From assembly GCA_030267965.1 (NCBI GenBank), contig BRYA01000677.1, positions 23,019 through 62,429 of the forward strand: a stretch of DNA of 39,411 bases, written 5' to 3'. The DNA is from Triparma columacea (lineage: Eukaryota; Sar; Bolidophyceae; Parmales; Triparmaceae). Each line of letters starts with the position of its first letter. Position 1 is the first letter of the stretch. Made by a program: the position numbers and the translations under genes. Under the pieces are notes generated by a model. That model made no database searches. It saw only the letters and a list, made by a program, of their open reading frames with translations, and was not told the origin of the DNA. Positions 1-13,200 of this stretch are shown in pieces.

Positions 1-212
1 AAATTGAAAATGTCGTCAGAAAGGCAGAATGCAGCCCTTCAACTTGTCGGTCGAACCACCACTTACAGGTCAGTGGTATTCCATGCCCCAATATCGCCTT
101 TGGCGCATTTTCACCCCCCCCCCTCCCCCCCCCGTACTATCCCTTCTCTTCTTTTCCGCATCCGCCCCCGTCTCACCCCCCCCTTTCCCCAATTCACGCT
201 CAGAAATCCAAC
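1..212 (+). promoter_or_regulatory. Upstream region of the secreted Cys-rich gene
   Basis: This stretch precedes the ATG at 213. It contains a strongly pyrimidine-rich tract (about 110-190, runs of C broken by T) directly before the start, and no recognisable coding sequence. It is probably promoter plus 5' leader. I see no clear TATA box. Similar C-rich tracts sit before acceptor sites of introns elsewhere in the window, so a 5' intron ending just before 213 cannot be excluded. Confidence 0.35.
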
Positions 213-977
213 ATGAAGTTCTCCACCCTTGCTCTCCTGCTCCCTGTCGCCGCGTCCGCCAAGAACTTGAGGACGCCCACCCCCTTCACCACTTCCGACG
301 ATGAGATGTGCTGCGCTGACGCCTGTACCGTTGAGGGTGAGGAGAAGTACTACTCTATCGATAAGCTCCACGACCTCTGTGGGGAGTGCTGCATGAAGCC
401 CGAGGACTACAACCTCTACCACATCTTTGAGAGGGGACTAAAGAAGGCCGAAGACGGAGATTTCAGCCCTTGCACCGGGTTAGGGTTCCCCAAGTACACT
501 GAGACTGTCACCCACGGAGTCGGGAAGGTCAAGATGACCCTTGACCTCTACGACCACGCGGACAACAAGTCCGACGATGATATGTGCTGCGCTGACGCCT
601 GTACCGTTGAGGGCGAGGAGAAGTACTACTCTATCGATACCCGCCACGACCTCTGTGGGGAGTGCTGCATGAAGCCCGAGGACTACAACCTCTACCACAT
701 CTTTGAGAGGGGGCTAAAAAAGGCCGACGACGGAGATTTCAGCCCTTGCACCGGGTTAGGGTTCCCCAAGTACACTGAGACTGTCACCCACGGATTCTGG
801 AAGATCAAGATGACCCTCGACCTCTACGACCACGCGGACAACAAGCTCTGCGCGTTCCCCCTCCAGGAGGACGGCACCTGTGCCGACGACAAGGACCTCT
901 GCGAGTACGCCGAGGGCAAGTCCGAGTGCTGCACCGCCGGAGAGATGTGCATCCCCAACGTAGGATGCAGGTGCTAG
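213..977 (+). CDS. Secreted cysteine-rich protein with tandem internal duplication
   Basis: A single-exon reading frame of 254 residues. The first 16 to 18 residues (MKFSTLALLLPVAASA) form a typical signal peptide with a likely cleavage after ASA, so the product is probably secreted or enters the endomembrane system. The rest is two adjacent 92-residue units (28-119 and 120-211) that differ at only a few positions, followed by a Cys-rich tail (212-254) with ten cysteines. Each unit carries the cysteine pattern CCxxxC, then CxxCC, then one isolated PC, and ends with a TVTHG...KMTLDLYDHADNK segment. No catalytic motif is visible and I do not recognise the family. The cysteines suggest disulfide-bonded extracellular domains. 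The start is the only ATG that supplies the signal peptide. An AATAAA at 1061-1066 could serve polyadenylation. The gene is convergent with the dynein gene. Confidence 0.8.
   Translation: MKFSTLALLLPVAASAKNLRTPTPFTTSDDEMCCADACTVEGEEKYYSIDKLHDLCGECCMKPEDYNLYHIFERGLKKAEDGDFSPCTGLGFPKYTETVTHGVGKVKMTLDLYDHADNKSDDDMCCADACTVEGEEKYYSIDTRHDLCGECCMKPEDYNLYHIFERGLKKADDGDFSPCTGLGFPKYTETVTHGFWKIKMTLDLYDHADNKLCAFPLQEDGTCADDKDLCEYAEGKSECCTAGEMCIPNVGCRC
294..845 (+). repeat. In-frame tandem duplication, 2 x 276 bp
   Basis: Unit 1 is 294-569 and unit 2 is 570-845. Reading them side by side I count about a dozen differences in 276 positions. They include both silent and replacement changes, clustered at residues 48-50 and 103-107 of the first unit. 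The boundary is exact at codon level (SDD...DNK repeated twice), which suggests a recent unequal crossover or ongoing gene conversion. Confidence 0.9.
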
Positions 978-1060
978 AGTGCCCTTCTCCGCGCATTCGC
1001 ACAGGCCTACATGTACAAAAATATTTATGGCCTAGGGACAGGTGAAAACTTTTTCGCGAT

Positions 1061-1066
1061 AATAAA
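1061..1066 (+). terminator. Candidate poly(A) signal AATAAA
   Basis: AATAAA lies 84 nt after the stop codon of the secreted Cys-rich gene. On the opposite strand, TTTATT at 1118-1123 is a matching AATAAA candidate for the dynein transcript, 127 nt after its stop. The two signals imply 3' ends that face each other within the 272-bp spacer. Confidence 0.4.
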
Positions 1067-1249
1067 ATATGTTTATAACCATCTTTGTTATTATACTGCC
1101 CAATCTTGTTGGATTTGTTTATTATAATAGCCTATCCATGCATCCGAACCGGTTCCACCCATCTCGCGAAAGACCCTAGGTGAAAAAACGTTCCAAAGCA
1201 TATCCTCAGACCGATTGTTCTATTCTATTATTGTGTCCATACAATACAT

Positions 1250-4200
1250 CTAGTCGTCCAGCTGAGTCAACATGGCAACGCCACGCTTGATCCAGTGTTT
1301 CTGAGAAGACGTCGAAGCCATTGGCATTGTAATGTACATGACAAAGTTCGTGCTGTGTCCGGTGGTCATGAGCACACCGAACCTTATGCTTGTCTTGTAG
1401 ACGGGACAAGCGTAAACGTGGTTGGTGCCTTTCACCGCGCCGGTGTAAGTCTCAGGGGTTCCCTTGGTAATGGGAACATCCTTCGTGCTCCTAGGCCAGA
1501 GGTGAATGTACGGGCACTTGACAAAGAGCTCCCTGGGGAGACTCTCGTCAAGGATGTGGTCGACTTCGTTCCACCTGGCGCCGTCGATGAAGAGGCCGTA
1601 CGCGTAAGCGCCGTCCTCAGGGGGGACGTTGTTGGCGAGGGCCTGCTCATCAGGCGTCAACATCCTGAAGTCGTAGCTAACTGTGTCAATGGGCTTCTTC
1701 TCCTTCCTCGCGTAGTTCTGCAAGGTTCCAGTGATGAAGGCCTGAGTGAAGAAGAATCCACTGATCCAGAAGCTGTTGGGGGCTTTCTTGGCCATCATCC
1801 AGTCGCCGAGGAACTTCAACCTTGCGAGGAAGTCGGTAACCCAACTTCCTAAAGGCTTCAAACTTGGGTAGCTGACCTTGCTCCACATGGCAGGGACCAT
1901 GCTCAAAACCATACTGTTCCCCATCTCCTCAAGCTCGCCACTCATGACAACGAGTCCCTTGATGGCCCTCTGCACCTCGCTGAGAGAGCTGCCGATCTTG
2001 CTGGTCAGCTTGTTGAACCTTATGAGCTCCTGGGTGAGGACTGTGTTCATACTCTCCTCGTACATGACGGGGAAGTCGAGAAGCGCCTTTTCCATGTCAA
2101 AGATGGGAGGTAGCCTCTTCTCAATATCCACAGCGAGCTCAGCAAGGATCTCTCCCCATCCCTTGCCCTCTCCGCCGCTGCTCCTGGGCTGAAGGCTCAA
2201 GGCAGTCAGCAGAAGAGCATTCGTCTCGCTCAGGGCACAACTGATGTTGGCGTTCTCGTGCAGGCCGAACACCTCGGGTCCCTCACTCATCGGAAGAGAC
2301 TCGATGTAATCCTTGTAACCCTGCAGCGAAGTCGTCTTGGGCGCGTAGTAAATGCCACTGGGGGAGAACTTGTAATCGTCACCCTGGATCTCGGGGCGGT
2401 AGAAATCGTCCAGAATGTTCGCAAGGCACCTCCGGTCCTTGTCATCAGTGCATCTGCCTCCGTAGTTACACTCTGCAGTGAGGTAATGCAAGGCAGGATA
2501 AGGAATTTCCATGCCTTCGGAGTCGTCAACGAAGATTCTCAACTGGTCCATACTGATCTTCATGTCAGGCCCGCTAAAGACGTACTGAACGTTCCAACCA
2601 AGAGGTCCAAACTTCCTCCTCTCTCTAACCGTGGCGTGGAAGAAGCAAAGTGCGAAAAGGAGCTTCTTGAACTCGGCAGGTTTGGCCGAACCCTCCAAAA
2701 ATTCCTCCTCAATGCTGTAGTAACTTCCGAGGAGGTTAGCCCGCATACCCTTGGGGGGTTCAACTGTCATCTTCACTCCGTTCTGGAGGATGAAGACGGG
2801 GAACGCCTTGGAGGGCTCCGATGTCAGCCAAAGCCTGAACTTGGGATCCACACGTTCGGGGGATAGCTCCTCGCAAATCTTCTCCAGGACAGACATCCAC
2901 GACACACACAAGTGACAATTTTGGAGACACACCCAGGCTCCCTTGTCAGCGGCGTTCTTGATGGCCTCCTCGGCGATCGGCCCTTGTCCCTGACCCAGAC
3001 TGATGGCGGTCATCTTGTTGCCTCCAAATCCCTTCTCATCGGCAAGTTTCATGAGGGCTGTCATGGGGTCAGCTCCGGGCGTCAGCACAAAGACCAGAGG
3101 GCTGTCACAGAAACTGTCTTGATAGCACAATTCCAAGTCGAACTGAGGGATCTCAATGAATTGCTTGCCCATCCTCCCCTCGACAAATACCATCGTGGCG
3201 TCAATCACGACGTCGGGCCTGATACTCTTGGTCAAAGTCAAAATGTGGAACTCGGAGAGTATGTTCTCCTCTCCTCTCTCTTCGAGCATGAAGTCTCTGC
3301 AGTCTTCCAATGGATTCTTGCTGTTGTAGATTTCCTCCCACTTGTCCAACTTTGCGGCAAATTCATCGTCGAAGCCCGCAAACTCGTCAATGGAAGTGCT
3401 AAGGGCCAGCATCTCCTTCCAGACCTTATCATTCAGCCACGAGGAATCTGGCTTGGGCTTCGCAAGCTCCAAGGCGGTACTTCCCTGTAGGAAGAACCTC
3501 AGATCACCCTGCTTCAGTTGCTTCCTGCTGAGCATGATCTTGGTACAGAGTAGGAAACTGAAGAGAAGCTTGTCCTTGGCAAAAAGACTCCTGCAGACGT
3601 TGACGTAAAGAATGTACGTGAACGTGTCCTGAAGACTGGTGAGCCTAGCCTCCTTATCAAAGGTCTTCTCAGCCTTGTCCACGCCCTCCCTAAACAACTT
3701 GATAAACCACTCCAAACTGTATTGGTACATAGGGTCGACGTTCGCAAGGTCGGCGATGCAGAAGAACAAATTACTAGCGTGGAACGCAACAGGCTTGTAG
3801 TGCTCCCTAGTCTTGGCAATGATAGCCTGAGTCTTAGCCGCGATCTTGACCTTCTCATTGATGTTGTTACTGGTCACCTTACTCTGGGCTAGAGTGTTGA
3901 TCAAGTTCTCATCATCAAGAATGTTGCCTTCGGCGGTCTTGAGGAGGTGGAGAATAGTGTCCTCGATCTCCTGGAGAGCCCTCTGGTTCTCAGCATCATC
4001 CAAAACAAGCTGCTCCCTCTGGGCCTCAAGCTCAGGTTCCTCGAGTTTCACGAGCTCTCCCAACATCTGATCCTCGAGTCCGTCAAGGGTGGCCATGAAG
4101 TTCAACAAGTTGACCTTCACGCAAGTCTCAGGGGGGTAGTGGGGGTTGCTAAGCTTTGTCGTGAGGTACAACTTGAACTTGTTGTCGTACTCAATCGTGT

Positions 4201-7200
4201 TGTCACCCATCCTGACGGTGGCCACACCTCCTACCTTGACGATCTGCTTCTGAAGGATAGGGTCCAGAATAGGGTCCAAGTGCTCGGTGACGTTCTCGAT
4301 GAGAACAGGGTTTCCGAATTGGATCGCGTTCTCGATGGTACGAACGAAGGTCGACTGAGACAGCTTCACGACCTTGAGAGAGTTATTAGCTTCGCTTTTC
4401 CTAATCCATTTATTCGCCTGACTCTGGGGGTCAATCATCAACGGCCAGAGGTCACTCTTGTAGAGCATTATGGCGTTGTCAATACTGAACCCGTCGTTGG
4501 GAAGCTTGTTAATTACCCAGTCCCTAATCTCGACAGGGTTACCTAGAGTCTCGGAGAGCTTGAAGGTTGCACTGCAGGTGATATCCTTGGCTAGAAGCAA
4601 CGAGCTCCAAGCAGTTACGGCGTCGGTTCTGTAGCCAGCAGTGAAAGGACCAAGGTAGGCAATGACTCCAGAAGCCAACATGACATCCCCCGTTACGTTC
4701 TCGTAGAGGACGCCCAACTCTTTGCTCAGTTCTCCCCATCTGTCCCTCTCGCCTCCCAAACCGGTGATGAGCTGCTCAGCCCTCCTCAATTTGTTGGCGC
4801 AATCCGTGACCTGGTTCTGCAGGTCGCCTTTCTTTTTCTCAGCGGCGTCGAGAGCTTTCTGAAGTTCAGCCAGCTTATCATGCAAAGCCTTCAACTCAGC
4901 TTCCTTGATTCCCAAAGCTTCAGCGGCTTCAGCCATGTCAGCCTGGGCCTGCTTCAAGGCCTCCTTCTTGGGGCCAACAACCTTGTTCACCCTGTAGTAA
5001 ACAGCCATGGCATGCACCCATTTACAAAGACCAGCAGCAGCAATACTACCCTTCTTCACAACTTCGGGTTTGAATGCCGGGTCTTCGACGAAAGGTCTAA
5101 TTTCATCGATCATCTGTTCACTGATGGCGTCCTTGTCGTATCCCTCCAAGTTCTTGAGCAGGGCTCCGGCGTCGGTCAGCAAGTGCTTCTTCGCAGGCCC
5201 CCAGAAGTCCTTGATCTTCTTGGTTCCTCCATCAGGGTCCTTGATCATGTCATGCTTGACGTGCATGAGAAGACACACAGCATGCATGACCATCTTCACA
5301 GCCGCTGGAGGGGTCTTCATTCCCTTCACCTCAGTGATGTCTCCCTTGGAGAGACTCTTTAAGGCTTTGATGGCGTCGGCGAGGGCAGGTAAAGCCTCAG
5401 CAAGGTCGGCCTCGCACTCGTCGCTCATCTTCTTCGCCGCAGCGGCCTGCGCGTCGGCGATTGCTTTCTCCTTTGCAACGACAGCCTCCTTCTCGTTGGT
5501 GAACTTGGTGTCGACGGCAATCTTTTCCAACAACTCGTCGGTCTCCTTGGTAGCCACGACGAGAAGAGGCTGCAGTTCGATCAACTCCTTCTGCATCACG
5601 TCAACCTGATCTTGGGTCTCAAGAATTTTGGTGAGACCATTCTCGTACCTAGACTTCTTTTCTGCCACCTCGTTCCTCTGTTTCTGTAGGAGGTTCTTGA
5701 ACGTGTTGATAAGCATCAAGTACGATGTTGGGGTGACGTAGTAGTACCTGCCCATCTCGGAAAGGAACTTCTTGCTCATGTTATCAACCTTCTCCTGCAT
5801 GTTAACGCAGCAGTCGATGACTCCAGCCTTCACATCCTCGGCAATATCAACAGGACCCAAGAAATGCTTCGCCACAGACCTTAGCGCCTCCTCGGGCCAC
5901 GCAGTGAACCAGTCGATGGTGCAGCAATTTACAAGAGCGGGGAACATCCTTAATCTCGTCCTGAAGGAGTCGCCGATTGGAGACATGGCGAGGACGCAGT
6001 GAAGGTTGGACTTGCACCTCGAGACGAAGTACGCGTACATCTCTCCCGGGGAACCGGTATTGATTCCTGCGTCGGAAGCATCCTTGGACAAAGATTCAAT
6101 CATGACGGACATCTCCTCGTTATTGAGAAGGTTAGCAACTTCTCCAGTGTTGAGGATTCCGCTAACATCCTCAAGCATCGCCTCGTAGACGATCTGAGTG
6201 TCGTCGTATAAGAAGACAACTTGCTTGTCTTCAACTCCGACCATGTTCATGAGCCCCTTGAGGTCTTCCCTCCATTCAAAAAGACCGTAGCTCTTGGAAA
6301 TCTCAATCTGGAAAAGATCGAAATCGGCGATGGAAGTGGCAAGAATGGAAAGAGATTTCCTTCCCGAACCTCCAACTCCAACCAAGAGAGCGTTCCCAGA
6401 AGGCTGATTGATGATCCTGGAGATCCTAGTGACGTGTTCGATGGCGTTCCCGAAAAGCACGAGGCTCATGGGCCTGCTGGTCATCATATTGTAATCCTCC
6501 AGGTAATCATCCATGACCTTAGAGAGCAAGACCCTATCGGCAATCTCGACGTAGGGCTTACTAACGCTTTTGGGATCGATGAAGTTTCCGTAGAGGATGT
6601 TCTCGTTGGCGCCAATGACCCTCTTCCATTCAATGTTGAAGAACTCCTTGGTCTTCTCTCCCATCATGTTGACGAACCATTCCCTGCCCTCATTGTCGAC
6701 AAGACGATCGTGGAAGACCCTGAAGACTTCATGGGCCCAGAGCCTTGCGAACGCCTCCTTCTCCTTGCAATTGTCAGAGGTGGTCTGCACGACGCCCTGG
6801 AACACCTTGGAGATGTCACGAAGATTGAAGGTGTAGTGGGACTTGGCAGGGGTAGGGAGGAGGTTTGCTGAAATAGTGTTGTAGACGTCAATGGTAGCAG
6901 CAACCATCGCGGTACCGAGCTGCTTCACGGGCCCCACGAAGCCCTTGTTGAGGAACCAGTCAGAAACGGTTCCGAACACCCTCTGGAGAGAAACGTCGTC
7001 GAAGGGGATGAAGTTAAGCATGTTGAAGTGCCTGACGTAACGCTGGGTAATCTGAGTTCGGCCTCCTCCGGGGGGTCCCATGGCCGCCATGAATTGAATG
7101 TCGACAAGTTGCCTGTAAACGTTCTCCTTCCTGTCGTACCACCCAGTGTGGTCCATCCACTGCCTGAGAATCTCAATAGGAGGCTGCGCGCCATATTCCT

Positions 7201-10200
7201 CCTTAGCGGGCATGTTGAGGTCATCGACGAAAATCACGCAACTGGTGCCAAGCTCGGGGCCGAAGACGCCCTTCCTTCTCTTGCCAAGTTTACTGTCGAT
7301 GATATCCTGGGTCATGTTGGCCTTGGTCTGGGCCGAAAAATTGAGGAACATGTTAACGTACTTCTCGTGATCCAACCCATTCATCAGGAGCCTCTTGACC
7401 GAAACCGACTTTCCAGTTCCTGTGTCACCAGTGACGAGGACGTGAAAGTTGTGTGTAACGAGAGTCTTCATGAGAGACTCATGGCGGATTGTGTCAATAG
7501 TGGGGACGACAATAGACTGGAAGGCGGCATCTCTGGGGATTACAAACTTTGTTTCGACTGTGTCCAGCCAGTTGTTCCAGTTCATCTTCTTGGGATCAAA
7601 AGTGAAGTCGTAAGCCGACTTGTCAGCGTCGCAAGGAAGAGCGATAATGGAGCGCTCCGTGGTGCCCTCCTCAAGGGAATCAAGATATCCCGGCGACTTG
7701 ATGAGGAACTCCTCGTGCTCAACAGAATCTTTAAGAGACTCGTCGTTCCTCATGATCTGATGCAGGTACGAGTTGAATTTTTTGCGGCCTTCAGAGTCCA
7801 CAACAGCACCAACCGACCAAACAAGGGACTGAACGAACATTCCCTCAATGCACTTCTTAACGTCGCTGCCGAAGCCAGTCTCTGCTCCATTGTCCATGAA
7901 GCATTCGAGGAAACGGAGAAGACTAAAGCAGCACTCCATGTCAGTAACTGGAGTAGGGATGCGGCAGAATTTCTCGATGAAGAAAAGCGCAGGGGGGAAG
8001 AGCCAGTCAAAGAGGGAGGAGATGAAGGGTAAGTGCTGGTCCCAACCATCAGGGACAGTCTCGCCAAGCTTGGCGGAGATACCCTTCAACCAAACATTAC
8101 GTAGCACCTGCCAACCGAGGTTTCGGGTCTCCGTGAAAATGATTCCAAGGCGGGACACAGTGGCTGGAGAAGCCTCCTGCAGGTCCTCGGCCTCGAACAT
8201 CATGGTCATAGTGTCGGACATCTTGATGATTTCTCCAGACATAAGGCAGAGCTTCTTGTTGTCGTCAAGGACCGTGTTCATGTTCTCGATCCACACGGCA
8301 TCGACAGGGCCGTCGAACAGAACCCACTTACGGTGGGGCGACGTGTCCTTGGCAGCATTACGGTAAATGACGGCAAGAATGCCGTCTGACCACTCGTGGG
8401 TGTTGTCGTCGAACTTGCCGTACAATTGTCCCGAAAGGATGGACTTGGGGTTCATTGTGAAGATCTCGGTCTTCTTGAGAGTCTCAGAGCCCTGCTCGCA
8501 GCAGTGGCTCATGGCCTCAGCGAGGGCATGAGTCCCAACAGTCTTTCCAGAGCCGGTTTGACCAACAACACAGAGGCCGTGGCGAACGCAAACCATTTCG
8601 TACAGCTCGATAATCTTCCTGATGAACTTTGGCTTAGGCTCAAGCTGGAAGATTTTACCGGAAGCAATGGTGACTCCCTGTTCGCACATCAATTCAATGG
8701 CAGGGATAAGCTCACCGTAGTCGGCCTCGGGTAGCTCAACCCCGGGGAAAAGATCAGAGGTGATACCTGCAAAGAGGGGAAGATCCTCCTGAGTAAACTT
8801 CGCCAAATTAACATCGTTTACCGAGCGGAGGACAATCTTGGTCTCGTCCCACTTCGGGTCATCGCCAAGCTGCTCGCGGAGGTTTCCGGCAGCAACGAGG
8901 ATAGAATTGACGGCCCTCATACCGTAATCGTAGTGTTTCTGAGAGGACAACTGCTCGGAACACAACTGGAGGGTCTTGACGAGCTTTTGGGCATTGGAAC
9001 GCGCAACCTCGAAGCCGAAGGAAAGGAGACGAATCTCTCCAATCATGGCATAGTCGGGAACCATCATTGAGCAGGGGCGGAAGAGCGCCTTGAGGTTATC
9101 AGGGAGCTCAGCGCGACCGGCATAACCAGGGTTCATAGTAATGAACGGGTTCGCGTTGTGATTGAGTTCAAGGAAGGAGCCAGCAAAGTGGAACTTAGTG
9201 AGACCCATCTTCTTGCCGGTGGTGATGGTCAAAATCTGCTGAGCGATCACACTAAGAACTTCAACATTGATGCGGTTGAACTCATCGAAGCAGCACCAGG
9301 CGCCACATGCAGCAAGCCCCTTAAAGAACTTGGCCATCGCCATGTAGTCGAGGCCGTCACTGCAATTAAAGACAACGCATTGGATCGCGACGGCCTTCGA
9401 CAGATCCTTGACTGTCTCGGTCTTTCCAGTTCCAGCGGGTCCCTCAGGAGCTCCTCCGTAAAGCAAGTCAATAGCCCCAATCATCGTACGGTAGCAACGA
9501 TCAGTAAGAGGAGTGATGACAAGGCGCATCGTGTTGCCGAGGTACTCATATCCGTATAGCGCACGGGCATTGACGATGCGAGCAACGGCAGTGTTATCAC
9601 CCTCTTTGATAGCCTGCCCGTCCTTCCACGACTTTTCCCAGTAATATCGGAGCTGCTGGATCCAACCGAAGTCTGATACGGAGCTCACTCTCTCTTCAAC
9701 CATCTTGACGCAAGTGTCACGTGCGTGCATGTCGATGGTGGTGAGGGCACCAAGGGTCTTGCGGTCAAGTTTCGAGATCTTTCCACGCACGAGCTTGACA
9801 ATGCCGGCAAGCTGGGAGTTCTGGACAGCAATGCCTTCCTCGAGGCCGGCAGTTCCCTTGTCTTTAAGGAGCTTCTCCTGGATCTGAGTCCAGTAAATTT
9901 GCGAAACGAGAAGGATGACCTGCGCGGGCCAGTGAAGGGTCCACTCCTGGCGGTCGATCTCTTGGTACTCCTTAAGGGAAGCCTTGGTGAGATCGAGGAT
10001 GGTGTCCCAGTGCGTGTACTGAAGCTCCAAGAGCCACTTCTCGACATTCCCCTTGTTTCCAGGAGATTCTGGATCGACGGGCTTCAAGAGAACGACCTTC
10101 TCCCCCTCGGCCGATATCATCTGCGTGATCTTGAGGTCCTTCTCCAGGCGCACCTGGGCGATACCCTCGAAAGCTTTGTTCAGATGAGGCTGGACGGCTC

Positions 10201-13200
10201 GAGGGTCCTTGGTCTGGGACAGAATCTCGAGTAGCTCGTCGTTGGAGAGGAAGAAGAAACGGGGGAAGTACAAACGCTTCACCTCGAGGTAATCAGCAAG
10301 GCCCTTCTGGATCTCGTCGAGCTGCAACGAGCGGAGCGAAGCGAAGCGAGTCGAGGAAAGGAAAGTGTGGGTTAGAGTTGTTCCGTTGTGGTGCTCGGGG
10401 GGCGAAGCTTAAGTTTAGGGGAGGGTAGGATATTGCTTGCTCACCTTCTTGTTCGCAGCCTTAAACTTCTCCTCAAGACGCTTCTCTGGGTTGGCCTGCT
10501 CCAAGAAATTAGGCTCGGAAGCACAGTCGGCCATGGCTTTCCTCCACAGGGCATCAACTCCCTGGTAGCGCTTGCTCTCAGTGGGGAGCTGGCGCATGAT
10601 GTCATCAGAGGAAAAGATAGGCTCTAAGTACATCCAAGTACGCTGACACGCGATCCACTCCTCGATCAAACTTTGGGCGTACTTCAATCGGCTCTCCCAG
10701 TTTCTGCAGTCTTGCTCGATGGGCTTGATGAAGGGGGAACCGCGCATCGTCTGCGTCTTGACGATGTGGTCATCGAGGAGAGTAATGATGTCGTCGACGC
10801 CTCCAACGACCGAGGTTCCAGTCTCTTTGTAAGGCTTGACGATAAACTCGATCTCCTTCCACTCCTGCATCATGGCCTCTAGGGCCTTCTCCAAACCGTA
10901 TTGCTTCTCGGCTGCGACGCAGACCTCCTGAATCTCTTCGATGTGATCGTCGACTTTGAGGTCGAGGAGATGCTGCAGAGTGAGCTCGTCATCGGGCTCA
11001 ATATGCTCACCGAGCTTATCAGAAATTTCTTCCCAGTGCCTTTCCTTAAGGGCCTTGGAGGCAAGAGACCTAATGACGGGAAGATGCTCGCGGAATTCGG
11101 TTGTGACTCCGCGGAGTTCCGTGCAGCAGGAGGAAGCTCCGGGGAAATCGTCCTCCATGGTCTTGGCCATCTTGTAGGATACCTTCCACCACTCGGTGAC
11201 GTTGGACTCAATTTCGTTCGCATCGAGGTCGGTGAAAGACCCGTGAAGCCATTCCTGGCGGGAAGTATGAAAGTCACTGACCATGTTCCAAAGCTTGTGG
11301 AAAGGAGAAAGCTCCTTTTTCGAGGCGATCAAACCGGGGTAGTCAGTGGGAGGGAAGCCAAAGACCTTCTCACGCATGTTAAAGTTGTCAGCCTGGGCCT
11401 CCGCAGCTTCAATCTCGGCCTGGAGAGAGTTGACAGACTCAACGTTTGCCTCCATGGTGGAGTAGTCGGAGAATAGGGCCGCCTTCTTGACAGCTGATTC
11501 GAAACCGATGAGCTTCTGCTCGAACTTCTCCTTCTCAAGGGCGAGCTGATCCATCATCTTGACCTTGTCGGCCTCAAGGTTCTCCATAGCCTCCGAAGTC
11601 TTCTCCTCTACCAGGCGGGGGAAACTTCTAATCTCCCACATGAGCTCAATCTGCTCATCGGAACTTCCATAATTATACTTGGTCATAGAGTAGATGCGAT
11701 GATGGATATCATCTGACTGCGCAGAGAGGCTTGCGACTGTCTCCTTTGAGGCAGTGATGAAGTCCTTGAGATTCTGAAGCTCGACCTCGTCGACGGGCTT
11801 CTCGTCAATGCGGTCGATGATGGAAAGGTACTCGTCCTTGATCTTCATGTTCTCATCGTCAGCCTCTTCAACCATTCGAGAAAGGAACGTGTTGCGGATC
11901 TCGAGGGCCTTCGAGGCGAGGTTCGACTTTGCCTCTGAGGTATCGATGCCGAGGAAGCAAGAGAGCTCCTGGTCGAAACCAGCATGGGCAATTACATCGG
12001 CAGCATCATGGAACTGCTGGATTTGGGCAAACACCTCCTCGGTGGTAGGCTTCTTCCAGATGTCTTCGGGGATGCCACGCTCAGGGTCAGCGTGCTTCGT
12101 GATGGTTCCCTCAAGGAAAGTGTCGACGTAGTCATCGATATCGATCTCCACAATGTAATGGTATGTGTTGTAAAGCTCCGCAACCTTCTGGGGCCCAACG
12201 GCGGCTTCGGCGACGCGTTCCTTGATAAAAGCACGCGCAGAATCAATGGTTGCATCGACGATCTTAGTGGCATCAGATGAGTTCTGAATGTCGAGCACGA
12301 TCCTAGGGGGGAGGTGGAGAAGAGACATGAGATCGGCGTCAACGGTGGTGAGCGACCGGATGGAAGCGACCATCCTGTCGACATTTGAGAGGAGGGAGGC
12401 CTCTATCTCAGCGGGCGAGGGGGAGAGCTCTACCGAAGTATCCGTCACCACGAGCTTCGTCTGAAGGAGAGAGTCGCGACCTGTGAGGCCCTTGCGGGAG
12501 TCGAGGGCAGGAAGGTCGGAGTTGTCCTTTACGGTGGTATCAGAGTAGCGCGCAATGAGGTCAACATAATTCGCTAAGGAGCGCTGGATGATGTCCCTGA
12601 GCTGTTGAGCCATGCGCAGCTCCGAGTGCTTGAAGAGACGGGCCAAAGAGGAGACATAGTAGGCCTCCTTGGACGACTGGAAGAAATCGTACACATCCTG
12701 CACGTTATCGACGAGCTGCTCGGTAAAAGCTCTGCGCCAATCAAGGGAGAGCTTCTCGGAGATTTCGTCTAGGTGCTTGGTCTGGAGAGCATCAAAGTCA
12801 GAGAGGAGGCATGGAAGCTTCAGAGAAGACAGCTCGGTGTCCATGAAGGTCGAAGTCGAGAAGTTGTTGTCGTACGTGTGGTTGAGCCACATGAACGTCT
12901 TGAGAACCTCGTAAGTACAAGAGTAGTGGGTCGACTTGACAATGTGAGTCGCCTTGGAGAAGGAGATGACAGGTTCAGGGATGGACACCTTGGCGCTGTA
13001 GGGAGCAGCCAGGCGGACAGGAGGGGCAGGCAGCTTGAGCGAACTATAGTTGGAAAGGAAGTCCTTGTTGTTCTCCAAGAGGTGCTGCGGCGAGCGAAAG
13101 TGTGTGTGGAGCGAGTGAGCGGAGTTCAGGATACGAGCAGAGGCGGGCGGGTAGGAACTGCTGTCTCACCTGAACAATTGCCACCTTCATGGAACGGGTG

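Noticed and set aside
111..698. Two similar reading frames antisense to the secreted Cys-rich gene
   Set aside because: They mirror the internal duplication of the + gene and have no start context or family similarity.
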